From positions 1-45,450 of the forward strand of contig NZ_VCKY01000063.1 in assembly GCF_005889735.1 (NCBI RefSeq): 45,450 bases of DNA, in the 5' to 3' direction. The notes beneath the pieces were generated by a model. That model saw only the letters and a list, made by a program, of their open reading frames with translations, had not been told where the DNA came from and did not search any database. Every line of letters starts with the position of its first letter. Position 1 is the stretch's first letter. Below, piece after piece: positions 24,146 through 32,759 of this stretch. This DNA comes from Nonomuraea turkmeniaca (GTDB taxonomy: Bacteria; Actinomycetota; Actinomycetes; Streptosporangiales; Streptosporangiaceae). The translations under genes and the position numbers were made by a program.

Positions 24146-27100
24146 ATGGATTTCGCGTGGCCGCTACTGCGGCAGCTGACCGGCAAGGATTTGTACGGGC
24201 GGGGACAGGCGGTGAAGTCCGCCCGCACGGAGACGTTGCGGGCGCGGACGGCCGACGCCGAGCGGGTGGTCAAGTCGGTGTGCCCGTACTGCGCGGTGGG
24301 CTGCGCCCAGAACGTGTACGTACGTGAGGGGAAGGTCGTCCAGATCGAGGGCGACCCCGACTCGCCGGTCAGCAGAGGGCGGCTGTGCCCGAAGGGCGCG
24401 GCCAGCCTCCAGCTCACCACCGGGCCCGGACGGCTCCACAAGGCGCTCTACCGGCCGCCGGGCGCGGCGGACTGGCAGGAGCTCGACCTGGCCACGGCCA
24501 TGGACATGGTGGCCGACCGGATCATCGCCACCCGGCGCGAGACCTGGGAGTGGGAGCGGGACGGCCGGCGCACCGCCCGCACGATGGGCATCGCGAGCCT
24601 GGGCGGCGCCACGCTGGACAACGAGGAGAACTACCTCATCAAGAAGCTGCTGACGGCGCTCGGCGTGGTGCAGATCGAGAACCAGGCCCGGGTGTGCCAC
24701 AGCTCGACCGTGGTGGGCCTGGGCACGTCGTTCGGCCGCGGCGGCGCCACCACCTTCATGCAGGACCTGCAGCACTCCGACTGCGTGGTCATCCAGGGCT
24801 CCAACTTCGCCGAGGCCCATCCGGTCGGCTTCCAGTGGGTGATGGAGGCCAAGGCGCGCGGCGCGGTGATCATCCACGTGGATCCGCGGTTCACCCGCAC
24901 CAGCGCGCTGGCCGACCTGCACGTGCCCATCCGGGCCGGCTCCGACGTGGCCTTCCTCGGCGGGATCATCAACCACGTGCTGGAGAACGAGCTGTTCTTC
25001 CGCGAGTACGTGGTCGAGTACACCAACGCGGCCACCATCCTGCGCGAGGACTACCGCGACGCCGAGGACCTCGACGGCCTGTTCTCCGGCTTCAACCCCG
25101 ACGACCACACCTACGAGCACGGCACCTGGCAGTACGAGGGCATGGAGGTGGTCCCCGCGGCCGGCGCCAGGGACCAGGACTTCGAACGGCGGGCGGACCG
25201 CTCGGAGGCGCAGGGCAGCCTCGGCGCGCCCATGGACGGCACGCCGCGACGGGACGACACGCTGCGCCACCCGCGCTGCGTGCTGCAAGTCCTGCGCCGG
25301 CACTTCGCCCGGTACACGCCGGAGATGGTGGAGCGCACGTGCGGGGTGCCGCGCCAGCTGTTCGAGGAGGTGTGCCGGCACCTGACGGAGAACTCCGGGC
25401 CGGACAAGACGGCGGAGTTCGTCTATGCGGTGGGGTGGACGCAACACAGCGACGGCTCGCAGTTCATCCGGGCGGCGAGCATCCTGCAACTGCTGCTGGG
25501 CAACATCGGCCGGCCCGGCGGCGGCATCCAGGCGTTGCGCGGGCACGCCAGCATCCAGGGCTCCAGCGACATCCCGACGTTGTTCAACCTGCTGCCCGGC
25601 TACATCCCGATGCCGTACGCGCACGAGCACGAGCGGCTGCGCGACTACCTGCACGCCGACTCCCCGCCCAAGGGGTTCTGGGCCAACATGCCCGCCTACC
25701 TGGTGAGCCTGCTCAAGGCGTGGTGGGGCGAGGCGGCGCGGGCGGACAACGACTTCGCGTTCGGCTATCTGCCCAGGCTGACGGGGTCGCACAGCACGTA
25801 CGACACCGTGCTGGCGCAGCTCGACGGCACCTGCAAGGGCTACATCCTGCTCGGCGAGAACCCGGCCGTCGGGTCGGCCAACGCCAGGATGCAGCGCCTC
25901 GGGATGGCGAAACTGGACTGGCTGGTGGTACGCGACCTCGCCCTGATCGAGAGCGCCACCTGGTGGAAGGACGGCCCGGAGATCGAGACGGGCGAGCTGC
26001 GTACCGAGGACATCGGCACCGAGGTGTTCTTCCTGCCCGCCGCCGCGCACACCGAGAAGAGCGGCAGCTTCACCAACACCAACCGGCTGCTGCAGTGGCA
26101 CCACCAGGCCGTCGAGCCCGAGGGGGACGCCCGCAGCGACCTGTGGTTCATGTACCACCTGGGGCGGATCATCCGGCAGAAGCTGGCAGGCTCGCAGGAC
26201 CCGATGGACGCGCCCATACTCGACCTCACCTGGGACTACCCGGTCGCGGGTGCGACGGCCGAGCCGGACGCGGAGGCGGTGCAGGCGGAGATCAACGGCT
26301 GGGACGCGGCGGGGCGGCCGCTGTCCGGCTACACCGAGCTGCGGGACGACGGCTCCACCGCGTGCGGCTGCTGGATCTACTGTGGCGTGCGTGCCGACGG
26401 CGTCAACCAGGCCGCCCGCCGCAAACCGGGCTCCGAGCAGGACTGGATCGCGGCCGAATGGGCGTGGGCGTGGCCGGCCAACCGGCGCATCCTCTACAAC
26501 CGGGCCTCGGCCAGGCCGGACGGCAGCCCGTGGAGCGAGCAGAAGAAGCTCGTCTGGTGGGACGGGAGCCGGTGGACCGGCTATGACGTGCCCGACTTCG
26601 AGGTGGACAAGAGCCCGGACTACCGGCCGCCGCCGGACGCGCGGGGCGTGGCGGCGTTGTCCGGCATCGATCCGTTCATCATGCAGGCCGACGGCAAAGG
26701 CTGGTTGTTCGCGCCCGCCGGGGTGGTGGACGGGCCGCTGCCGGTGCACTACGAGCCGCAGGACTCGCCGGTGGCCAACCCGCTGTACGGGCACCAGCGC
26801 AACCCGGCCCGCAGGCTCTACCCGCACGAGGACAACCGGTACCACCCGAGTGGGGACGAGCCGGGCGCCTCGGTCTTCCCGTACGTGGTCACGACGTACC
26901 GGCTGACCGAGCACTTCACCGCGGGCGGCATGAGCCGGCACACGCCGTACCTGGCGGAGCTGCAGCCGGAGATGTTCTGCGAGGTGTCGCCCGAGCTGGC
27001 CGCCGAGCGGGGGCTGGTGCACGGCGAGTGGGCCACCATCGTCACGGCCCGCAACGCCATCGAGGCCAGGGTGCTGGTCACCGACCGGATCGCGCCGCTG

Positions 27101-27352
27101 CACCTGAACGGGCGGACGCTGCACCAGATCGGGCTGCCGTTCCACTACGGGCCGAATGGGCTGGCCAGGGGCGACGCGGCCAACGAGCTGTCGTCGATCT
27201 CGCTGGACCCCAACTCCCACATCCAGGAGGTCAAGGCGCTGTCGGCGGACATCCGGCCGGGGCGGCGGCCACGCGGCGCGGCGCTGCCCGAGCTCGTCAT
27301 GGCCTACCGGCGGCGGGCCGGCGTGACGGGCGAGACCGGAATGGAGGCCTGA
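24146..27352 (+). CDS. Formate dehydrogenase catalytic (molybdopterin) subunit, Cys type
   Basis: A 1068-residue DMSO-reductase-superfamily protein oxidising formate to CO2 with a bis-MGD cofactor. A [4Fe-4S] motif lies at Cys46, Cys49, Cys53 and Cys81. The metal-ligand position reads ENQARVCHSSTV (Cys184-His185), where E. coli FdnG has selenocysteine; the codon is TGC, so no Sec machinery is needed. Downstream are FGRGGATT, QGSNFAEAHPVGFQWVMEAK, HVDPRFTRT, GNIGRPGGG, and the C-terminal molybdopterin-binding barrel (MFCEVSPELAAERGLVHGEW...RTLHQIGLPFHYG). No Tat signal is visible at the start, unlike FdnG, so the complex probably faces the cytoplasm. First gene of a four-gene unit. Confidence 0.92.
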   Translation: MDFAWPLLRQLTGKDLYGRGQAVKSARTETLRARTADAERVVKSVCPYCAVGCAQNVYVREGKVVQIEGDPDSPVSRGRLCPKGAASLQLTTGPGRLHKALYRPPGAADWQELDLATAMDMVADRIIATRRETWEWERDGRRTARTMGIASLGGATLDNEENYLIKKLLTALGVVQIENQARVCHSSTVVGLGTSFGRGGATTFMQDLQHSDCVVIQGSNFAEAHPVGFQWVMEAKARGAVIIHVDPRFTRTSALADLHVPIRAGSDVAFLGGIINHVLENELFFREYVVEYTNAATILREDYRDAEDLDGLFSGFNPDDHTYEHGTWQYEGMEVVPAAGARDQDFERRADRSEAQGSLGAPMDGTPRRDDTLRHPRCVLQVLRRHFARYTPEMVERTCGVPRQLFEEVCRHLTENSGPDKTAEFVYAVGWTQHSDGSQFIRAASILQLLLGNIGRPGGGIQALRGHASIQGSSDIPTLFNLLPGYIPMPYAHEHERLRDYLHADSPPKGFWANMPAYLVSLLKAWWGEAARADNDFAFGYLPRLTGSHSTYDTVLAQLDGTCKGYILLGENPAVGSANARMQRLGMAKLDWLVVRDLALIESATWWKDGPEIETGELRTEDIGTEVFFLPAAAHTEKSGSFTNTNRLLQWHHQAVEPEGDARSDLWFMYHLGRIIRQKLAGSQDPMDAPILDLTWDYPVAGATAEPDAEAVQAEINGWDAAGRPLSGYTELRDDGSTACGCWIYCGVRADGVNQAARRKPGSEQDWIAAEWAWAWPANRRILYNRASARPDGSPWSEQKKLVWWDGSRWTGYDVPDFEVDKSPDYRPPPDARGVAALSGIDPFIMQADGKGWLFAPAGVVDGPLPVHYEPQDSPVANPLYGHQRNPARRLYPHEDNRYHPSGDEPGASVFPYVVTTYRLTEHFTAGGMSRHTPYLAELQPEMFCEVSPELAAERGLVHGEWATIVTARNAIEARVLVTDRIAPLHLNGRTLHQIGLPFHYGPNGLARGDAANELSSISLDPNSHIQEVKALSADIRPGRRPRGAALPELVMAYRRRAGVTGETGMEA

Positions 27353-27355
27353 GCG

Positions 27356-28276
27356 ATGGCCTTCGACCTGGACGAGGCGATCGGCGCCGGTCGGGTGGGG
27401 TTCTTCACCGACACCAGCGTCTGCATCGGGTGCAAGGCGTGCGAGGTGGCGTGCAAGGAGTGGAACGCCGTCCCCGAGGACGGGCTGACCTTCACCGGCA
27501 TGTCGTACGACAACACCGTGGGGCTGGGAGCGGACACCTGGCGGCACGTGGCGTTCATCGAGCAGCGGCGGCCGCTCGGCCACCAGGAGCCGGGGCTGAA
27601 CGATCAGGACTTCCGCTGGCTGATGGCGTCCGACGTGTGCAAGCACTGCACGCACGCCGCCTGCCTGGACGTGTGCCCGACGGGGTCGTTGTTCCGGACC
27701 GAGTACGGGACGGTGGTGGTGCAGGAGGACGTGTGCAACGGCTGCGGCTACTGCGTGCCCGCCTGCCCGTTCGGGGTGATCGGCAAGCGGGAGCGCGCCG
27801 GCGGCGGCACGGCGGCCAAGTGCACCATGTGCTACGACCGGCTCGGGGCCGGGGAGGAGCCGGCCTGCGCCAAGACGTGCCCGACGGACTCCATCCAATT
27901 CGGTGACCTGGAGGAGTTGCGGGAGCGGGCGGAGCGGCGGCTGGAGCAGGTGCGCGCGTCCGGGGTCACGTCGGCCCGGTTGTACGGCCACGACACCGGC
28001 GACGGGGTGGGCGGCATGGGCGCGTTCTTCCTGCTGCTCGACGAGCCCGAGGTGTACGGCCTGCCACCCGACCCCGTGGTGACGACGCGGGACCTGCCCG
28101 CGATGTGGCGCCACACCGCCACCGCCGCCCTCGCCCTCCTGGCGGGCATGGCCGCGGCGGCCTGGCTCCGGCGGCCGGGCACGGCGTCCACCGCTGGGGC
28201 CTCCACCACCGCGGACTCCACCACCGCGGCGCTGCGGGCATGGGCGGGCACGGCGATCTCACGGAGGAGAGCATGA
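27356..28276 (+). CDS. Formate dehydrogenase iron-sulfur subunit
   Basis: Electron-transfer subunit of 306 residues with four ferredoxin-like cysteine groups. The first is C23-x2-C26-x2-C29-x3-C33 (CIGCKACEVACKEWN); then come VCKHCTHAACLDVCPTG, VCNGCGYCVPACPFG, and KCTMCYDR...PACAKTCPTD. This is the FdnH/FdoH pattern for four [4Fe-4S] clusters. A single hydrophobic segment near residues 257-272 (ALALLAGMAAAAWL) corresponds to the C-terminal anchor of FdnH. The following tail is Ala/Ser/Thr-rich and ends in basic residues. Start is 3 nt after the catalytic subunit stop; its own stop overlaps the next start (ATGA). Confidence 0.92.
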   Translation: MAFDLDEAIGAGRVGFFTDTSVCIGCKACEVACKEWNAVPEDGLTFTGMSYDNTVGLGADTWRHVAFIEQRRPLGHQEPGLNDQDFRWLMASDVCKHCTHAACLDVCPTGSLFRTEYGTVVVQEDVCNGCGYCVPACPFGVIGKRERAGGGTAAKCTMCYDRLGAGEEPACAKTCPTDSIQFGDLEELRERAERRLEQVRASGVTSARLYGHDTGDGVGGMGAFFLLLDEPEVYGLPPDPVVTTRDLPAMWRHTATAALALLAGMAAAAWLRRPGTASTAGASTTADSTTAALRAWAGTAISRRRA

Positions 28277-29274
28277 GTCAGACCGATGTGCGGCTGGACG
28301 GCTCGGCGGAGGTGCGGACCGAGCGCGAGGCCACGCCGGGGTCGGCGGGCCCCAGGCCGCTGCGCCCCGCGACGGCGCAGCCCGAACCCGGCTCCTACTA
28401 CGGCCGGCCGGTGCTGAACGAGCCGACGTGGCAGGCGGCCGACATCGCCGGCTACCTGTTCCTCGGCGGCCTGGCCGGGGCGTCGTCCACGCTGGCTGCC
28501 GCCGCCGAGCTGACCGGGCGCCCGCGCCTGGCCAGGGCGGCCAAGACGGGGGCGCTGTGCGCGGTCGGCGGCTCGCTGTACTCGCTGATCCACGACCTCG
28601 GCCGCCCCGAGCGGTTCGTCAACATGCTGCGCGTGTTCAAGGTGACCTCGCCGATGAGCGTCGGCACGTGGCTCCTGACCGCGTACGGCCCGCAGGCCGG
28701 CTGCGCGGCCGCCACCGCCCTGACGGGGCGGTTGCCCCGGCTGGGCCGGGCGGCCACGATCGGAGCCGGGCTCGTCGGCCCGGCCGTGGCCACCTACACC
28801 GCCGCGCTGATCTGCGACACCGCCGTGCCCGCCTGGCACGAGGGGTACCGCGAGATGCCGTTCCTGTTCGCCGGTTCGGCCGCCGCGGCGGCAGGCGGTC
28901 TCGGCATGCTGGCCGCGCCCCCGGACGAGGCGGGCCCGGCCCGGCGGGCGGCGTTGCTCGGCGCGGCGGCGGAGTGCGCCGCCGCCCTCCGGATGGAGCG
29001 GCGGCTCGGCCCGCTGGCCGAGCCGCTCAAACGCAGCAGGCTGCTGCGCGCGGGCGAGGCGCTGTCGCTGGCCGGCGCGCTGGCCGGGATCGCGTTCGGC
29101 CGGCGCAGCAGGGTCGCGGCGGGCGCGGCGGGCGCCGCCCTGCTGGCGGGGTCGGCGTGCACCCGGTTCGGCATCTTCCGTGCAGGGATGGAGTCGGCCA
29201 ACGACCCGAAGTACACCATCCAGCCGCAACGCAGGCGGCTGTCGAGAGCGAGAGCGGAGCGTGATCTCCAATGA
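28273..29274 (+). CDS. NrfD/PsrC-type membrane subunit of the formate dehydrogenase
   Basis: A 333-residue polytopic protein. The first ~65 residues are hydrophilic, then come about eight hydrophobic segments beginning DIAGYLFLGGLAGASSTLAA. The IHDLGRPERFVNMLRVFKVTSPMSVGTWLL block is diagnostic of the NrfD/PsrC family, which passes electrons to quinone without haem b. Together with the two preceding subunits this makes a membrane-bound formate:quinone oxidoreductase. ATG 28273 overlaps the FeS-subunit stop and is preceded by GGAGGAG. Its stop overlaps the next tiny gene. Confidence 0.88.
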   Translation: MSQTDVRLDGSAEVRTEREATPGSAGPRPLRPATAQPEPGSYYGRPVLNEPTWQAADIAGYLFLGGLAGASSTLAAAAELTGRPRLARAAKTGALCAVGGSLYSLIHDLGRPERFVNMLRVFKVTSPMSVGTWLLTAYGPQAGCAAATALTGRLPRLGRAATIGAGLVGPAVATYTAALICDTAVPAWHEGYREMPFLFAGSAAAAAGGLGMLAAPPDEAGPARRAALLGAAAECAAALRMERRLGPLAEPLKRSRLLRAGEALSLAGALAGIAFGRRSRVAAGAAGAALLAGSACTRFGIFRAGMESANDPKYTIQPQRRRLSRARAERDLQ

Positions 29275-29384
29275 ACCGTAAGATCGTCGAGTACCTGCCT
29301 TTCCTGGGTTTCGTGATGATCATCTGCACGGCGTCGTGGCTGGCCGGTCGGGCCCTGCCGGACGCGGTCCCGGTACGCCGGTAG
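29271..29384 (+). CDS. 37-residue membrane microprotein coupled to the formate dehydrogenase
   Basis: ATG at 29271 overlaps the NrfD stop (ATGA), as at the other tight junction of this operon. The product reads MNRKIVEYLPFLGFVMIICT... with one transmembrane helix (about residues 8-26) and a short basic end (PVRR), closing with TAG at 29382-29384. I do not recognise it. Size, coupling and position suggest an assembly or stability factor of the membrane subunit. It cannot be excluded that the overlap is chance. Confidence 0.6.
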   Translation: MNRKIVEYLPFLGFVMIICTASWLAGRALPDAVPVRR

Positions 29385-29408
29385 AGCGGGGGGACGTACG
29401 ATCATCCA

Positions 29409-29945
29409 ATGACCGAAAAGACCGAAACGACGCCCAGCTGGCTGCCGCCGGAAGAGCTGGAGTCCATCCGCGGCCAGCTGCCGATCCTCTACATCGACGC
29501 GGTCCCGGTGCGCGTCGACGACACCGGCGTGGTCACCCGCGTCGGCCTGCTGCTGCGCATCGCGTCGGACGGAACGGTCAGCCGGGCGCTCGTCTCGGGA
29601 CGCGTGCTCTACTACGAGCGGGTCCGCGACGCGCTCCTGCGCCACCTGGAGAAGGACCTCGGTCCGGTGGCCCTCCCGCACATCCCGGCGTCCCCGCAGC
29701 CGTTCACCGTCGCCGAGTACTTCCCGACGCCGGGCGTCACCCCGTATCACGATCCGCGCCAGCACGCCGTGTCCCTGGCCTACATCGTCCCTGTCGCGGG
29801 CGACTGCCGGCCCCGGCAGGACGCGCTGGACCTCGTGTGGTTCACGCCCGAGGAGGCGGCGTCGCCGATGGTGCAGCAGGAGATGGCCGGCGGGCAGGGA
29901 GTGCTGCTGAAGCAGGCCCTCGCGCACGTCGGCTGCCTCCCGTGA
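29409..29945 (+). CDS. Nudix-fold family protein with degenerate Nudix box
   Basis: A 178-residue protein resembling the actinobacterial Nudix-related DUF4916 family. The would-be Nudix box is G-x5-E-x7-R-H-L-E-K-D-L-G (GRVLYYE...LLRHLEKDLG). Spacing matches the consensus G-x5-E-x7-R-E-U-x-E-E-x-G, but the Glu after Arg is His and the E-E pair is K-D, so metal-dependent hydrolase activity is doubtful. The SLAYIVPVAGDCRPRQDALDLVWFTPEEA tail is typical of Nudix proteins. It starts 24 nt after the microprotein and may be read from the FDH transcript. Confidence 0.75.
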   Translation: MTEKTETTPSWLPPEELESIRGQLPILYIDAVPVRVDDTGVVTRVGLLLRIASDGTVSRALVSGRVLYYERVRDALLRHLEKDLGPVALPHIPASPQPFTVAEYFPTPGVTPYHDPRQHAVSLAYIVPVAGDCRPRQDALDLVWFTPEEAASPMVQQEMAGGQGVLLKQALAHVGCLP

Positions 29946-29980
29946 GGCTTTAGGGCGGGTCAGGCGGCGACGGCACCGGG

Positions 29981-31612
29981 TCAGCGGGCGAGGACGTCGG
30001 CGGGGAAGGTGTTCGTGCGGTGCACCTTGCGGAAGAGCTGTGGCCTGCCGCCGGCCTCGAAGTCGGCGAGGACCATGACGCGGCCCCGGCTCCGGGCCGG
30101 CAGCTGGAACCCGACCGCGATCGCCATCCCCGGATCGACCCGCGCCACCGTGTGCGCGCGGACCTTGCGCAGCCCGTCCAGCCCCAGCTTGACCTCGTTC
30201 CACGGCATGGTGGAGCCGTTGTGCAGGGTCACGACGATCTCGTTACCGCTGATCTGGGTCTTCAGCCCGTACGGGATGCGCGGGTCGGGCCCGATCGACT
30301 CATCCAGCGCGATCATCAGCTCGTCGGTCAGGTCGGGCCGGGCCGGGGCGAGGTCGAGCCGCTCCCCCGGGTCGGCGGCCAGGTCGTACAGCTCGATCCG
30401 GCCGTCCGGCCCGGCGCCGGCGATGTTCGGGGCGAACCTGATGGCCTTCCACCGGCCACGGCGGATGGCTTGGGCCTTGCGCGGCCGGTTCCACACCAGG
30501 TGCTCGTGCTGGGGGGCGCCCGCGCCGGTGAGCAGGCCGCGGAAGGAGATCCCGTCGAGGTGCGCCGGGACCGGCGCCTCGGCCAGGTCCGCCAGCGTCG
30601 GCAGCACGTCCCAGGAAGCCACCGGCTGCTTGACCACGCGCGGCCGCAGCCGCGGTGACCAGGCGATCAGCGGCACGCGGATGCCGCCCTCGTACACCTC
30701 GCGCTTGTCACCGCGGAACGGGCCGTTGGAGTTGAACAGCCGGGGCGTCACGCCCTTCTCCCGGTGCGGGCCGTTGTCGCTGGTGAACAGCACGAGCGTG
30801 CGCTCGGCCACGCCCGCGTCGCGTAACGCGCGCAGCAGCGCGGCGACGTCGGTGTCGAGCCTGGCCACCTGCGCTGCGTGGCGGCGGTTGGGACCGCTCC
30901 ACGGCCGGTCCTCGTACGGCCCGGCGTCGCCCGCGATCACGCTGGGCGAGTGCGGCAGATTGGTGGCGAAGTAGAGCAGGAAGGGGTCCTCACCGCCCTC
31001 CTGGATGAACTCGACCGCCCGCTCGCGGAACAGGTGCGGCGCGTACGACCTGCCGTCCAGCTGCACCCTGACCCCGTTGTGCCACAGGTACTCGGGGAAG
31101 TACTGGTGGGCGTGGCGGTGGCCGATGTAGCCGAAGAACTCGTCGAAGCCGCGCAGGTTCGGGTGCGAGACCTGGTCCGGCTGCTCGGGCCCGAATCCCC
31201 ACTTGCCGACGCAGGCGGTCCGGTAGCCGGACAGCTGCAGCAGCTCGGCGAAGGTGAGGTCGGCGTCGGTGAGCGAGAGCTGCGGCCCGCCCTCGGGGTT
31301 CTCGCGTACGGTGCCGTGCCCGGCGTGCAGACCGGTGAGCAGGGCGCAGCGCGAGGGGGCACAGAGCGGCGCCCCCGAGTACGCGGCCTCGAACCGCACG
31401 CCCTCCGCCGCCATGCGGTCCAGGTTCGGCGTGCTGATCAGACGCTGGCCCTGCACGCCGATCTCGCCCCAGCCCAGGTCGTCGGCCAGGATGACGACGA
31501 TGTTGGGACGCGAAGGCAGGCCGCCGCGCTCGGCGGCGGCCGCCGATGAGGGGATGGCGAGACTGGCGAAGGTTCCGGCGATTAAGGCACGGCGCGAAGG
31601 CCCGTTGATCAC
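29981..31612 (-). CDS. Tat-exported sulfatase (formylglycine type)
   Basis: A 543-residue alkaline-phosphatase-superfamily sulfatase. The start GPSRRALIAGTFASLAIPSSAAAA is a twin-arginine signal peptide. Metal-binding NIVVILADDLGWGE follows, then CAPSRCALLTG, where the first Cys (about residue 84) is the one converted to formylglycine. KWGFG, NLPHSP, FTSDNGPH and GGIRVPLIAWSP complete the family pattern. The last ~100 residues after the ELYDLAADPGERLDLA block form an extra beta-rich domain. The GTG at 31612 is chosen; GTG 31621 is also possible and neither has a good Shine-Dalgarno. Substrate unknown. It follows the sulfotransferase gene by 75 nt in the same direction. Confidence 0.88.
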   Translation of the reverse strand: MINGPSRRALIAGTFASLAIPSSAAAAERGGLPSRPNIVVILADDLGWGEIGVQGQRLISTPNLDRMAAEGVRFEAAYSGAPLCAPSRCALLTGLHAGHGTVRENPEGGPQLSLTDADLTFAELLQLSGYRTACVGKWGFGPEQPDQVSHPNLRGFDEFFGYIGHRHAHQYFPEYLWHNGVRVQLDGRSYAPHLFRERAVEFIQEGGEDPFLLYFATNLPHSPSVIAGDAGPYEDRPWSGPNRRHAAQVARLDTDVAALLRALRDAGVAERTLVLFTSDNGPHREKGVTPRLFNSNGPFRGDKREVYEGGIRVPLIAWSPRLRPRVVKQPVASWDVLPTLADLAEAPVPAHLDGISFRGLLTGAGAPQHEHLVWNRPRKAQAIRRGRWKAIRFAPNIAGAGPDGRIELYDLAADPGERLDLAPARPDLTDELMIALDESIGPDPRIPYGLKTQISGNEIVVTLHNGSTMPWNEVKLGLDGLRKVRAHTVARVDPGMAIAVGFQLPARSRGRVMVLADFEAGGRPQLFRKVHRTNTFPADVLAR

Positions 31613-31687
31613 GACGGGCACAATATCGGAGCCCAGGGCGAACGGCGGGCAAACGGCGGACGAAACTCTGTCACAGACCTGCAACCG

Positions 31688-32599
31688 TTACTGTGCGGAC
31701 TGGTTCAGGCCAGGAGACAGGTACTCCCACTTCCGGCAGATCTCGTGCAGCGGCTCGGGCACCTCGTCGGGTGCCGGCAGCGGCCGGCCGGCGACGACGG
31801 TGCCGCTGCGGATCTTGTCCCGCCAGTCGCCGATGCCCTTGACGAAGGCGCCGTGCTCCTTGTTGCCGTAGGTGAGCATGCCCGGCTCCCATTCGACGCC
31901 GAGGAAGAGGCAGAGCCGGCGCAACTCGGCCTCCGGCTCGGCGACCAGCTGCTCGTACCGCATGGTCAGCCCGTCCAGGTGGGTGCGGGCCTCCTCCAGG
32001 TACGTCATGTAGCTCAGCGTGCGCGGCACGGCCTCCTCCATGGGCCGCTTCTCCGGGTCTGCCTCGTGCCAGGACTGCACGATGGACGCCGGGTGGCGCA
32101 GCAGGAAGATGAACCGCGCGTCCGGCCAGCAGGTCGCGATGCGCCGCCAGACGAACACGTTGCTCGGCGTCTTCTCCACCAGGATCGGTTTCCCGCTGCG
32201 GGTCAGCTCTCTGTGCAGCATGCGGTCCCAGACGATGTGCTCGATGTCGCTGTGGTGGTGACCGAGCGCCTCCATGGCCTGCCGTACGGGGTCGGTGCCG
32301 AGGCCCACGGTGATCCGCCTGAAGTGCGTCTCGATCGGCGAGTGCACCCGCGAATGGCTGTTGAGCATGACCCGCAGCAGCGTGGAGCCCGACCGCACGG
32401 ACGACAGCAGGAAGACCGGCTCGCGCAGCAGCCGGTCGTGCGCCGGGTCGACGGGCGGACGCACGGTGTCGCCGGGAAGCCGCTGCAGCTCCAGCGGGGG
32501 TGGGGGCGGGGGCTTCGGCGGCTCCTTGTGCAGTTTCCGCGTCAAGGTGTAACCCGTGAGGCCCTCAAGCGTCGCGTTGGCCCGGTACTTCCAGTTCAT
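31688..32599 (-). CDS. PAPS-dependent sulfotransferase
   Basis: A 303-residue cytoplasmic sulfotransferase-family protein. The 5'-phosphosulfate loop is LLSSVRSGSTLLR (about residues 64-76). The 3'-phosphate motif is FLLRHPASIVQSW (about 165-177), with the expected Arg and Ser. ETHFRR and VEKTPSN are also typical. The N terminus before the P-loop has a run of eight prolines broken once by Lys (PPKPPPPPP, residues 27-35). ATG 32599 (MNWKYRANAT) is the natural start; a longer upstream frame has no family similarity. The acceptor (carbohydrate, peptide or metabolite) cannot be told. Confidence 0.85.
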   Translation of the reverse strand: MNWKYRANATLEGLTGYTLTRKLHKEPPKPPPPPPLELQRLPGDTVRPPVDPAHDRLLREPVFLLSSVRSGSTLLRVMLNSHSRVHSPIETHFRRITVGLGTDPVRQAMEALGHHHSDIEHIVWDRMLHRELTRSGKPILVEKTPSNVFVWRRIATCWPDARFIFLLRHPASIVQSWHEADPEKRPMEEAVPRTLSYMTYLEEARTHLDGLTMRYEQLVAEPEAELRRLCLFLGVEWEPGMLTYGNKEHGAFVKGIGDWRDKIRSGTVVAGRPLPAPDEVPEPLHEICRKWEYLSPGLNQSAQ

Positions 32600-32601
32600 G
32601 G

Positions 32602-32616
32602 CTCTACAAGGTAGAG
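32602..32616. repeat. Short inverted repeat before the sulfotransferase gene
   Basis: CTCTAC-AAG-GTAGAG, a 6-bp dyad with a 3-nt centre, 2 nt upstream of the sulfotransferase start codon. It may be an operator or a leader stem blocking initiation. Confidence 0.45.
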
Positions 32617-32717
32617 ACGGCCAGTGAACCGCAGGTGAATCCGGCCTGTGAACATGTTGCAAGGAATACAGATCATGCGTGCAGAAAGACGCAGAGCAGA
32701 ACAATGTTCCGGCCGCA

Positions 32718-32751
32718 CTATGGAGCCCGTCAACCAACATCGACTCCATAG
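32718..32751 (+). promoter_or_regulatory. 8-bp inverted repeat abutting the RTX gene ribosome-binding site
   Basis: CTATGGAG (32718-32725) and CTCCATAG (32744-32751) enclose 18 nt; the last G is the first base of the GGAGGAG Shine-Dalgarno (32751-32757). In the mRNA this would form a hairpin whose 3' arm touches the ribosome-binding site. Confidence 0.55.
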
Positions 32752-32759
32752 GAGGAGCC

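Noticed and set aside
24695..24697. Selenocysteine in the formate dehydrogenase
   Set aside because: The residue in ARVCHSS is encoded by TGC, not TGA, so no recoding is needed.
24164..28114. 1316-residue minus-strand open frame opposite the formate dehydrogenase genes
   Set aside because: It is the Arg/Gly/Pro-rich antisense shadow of two well-supported plus-strand genes, has no recognisable domain, and reflects the high third-position GC.
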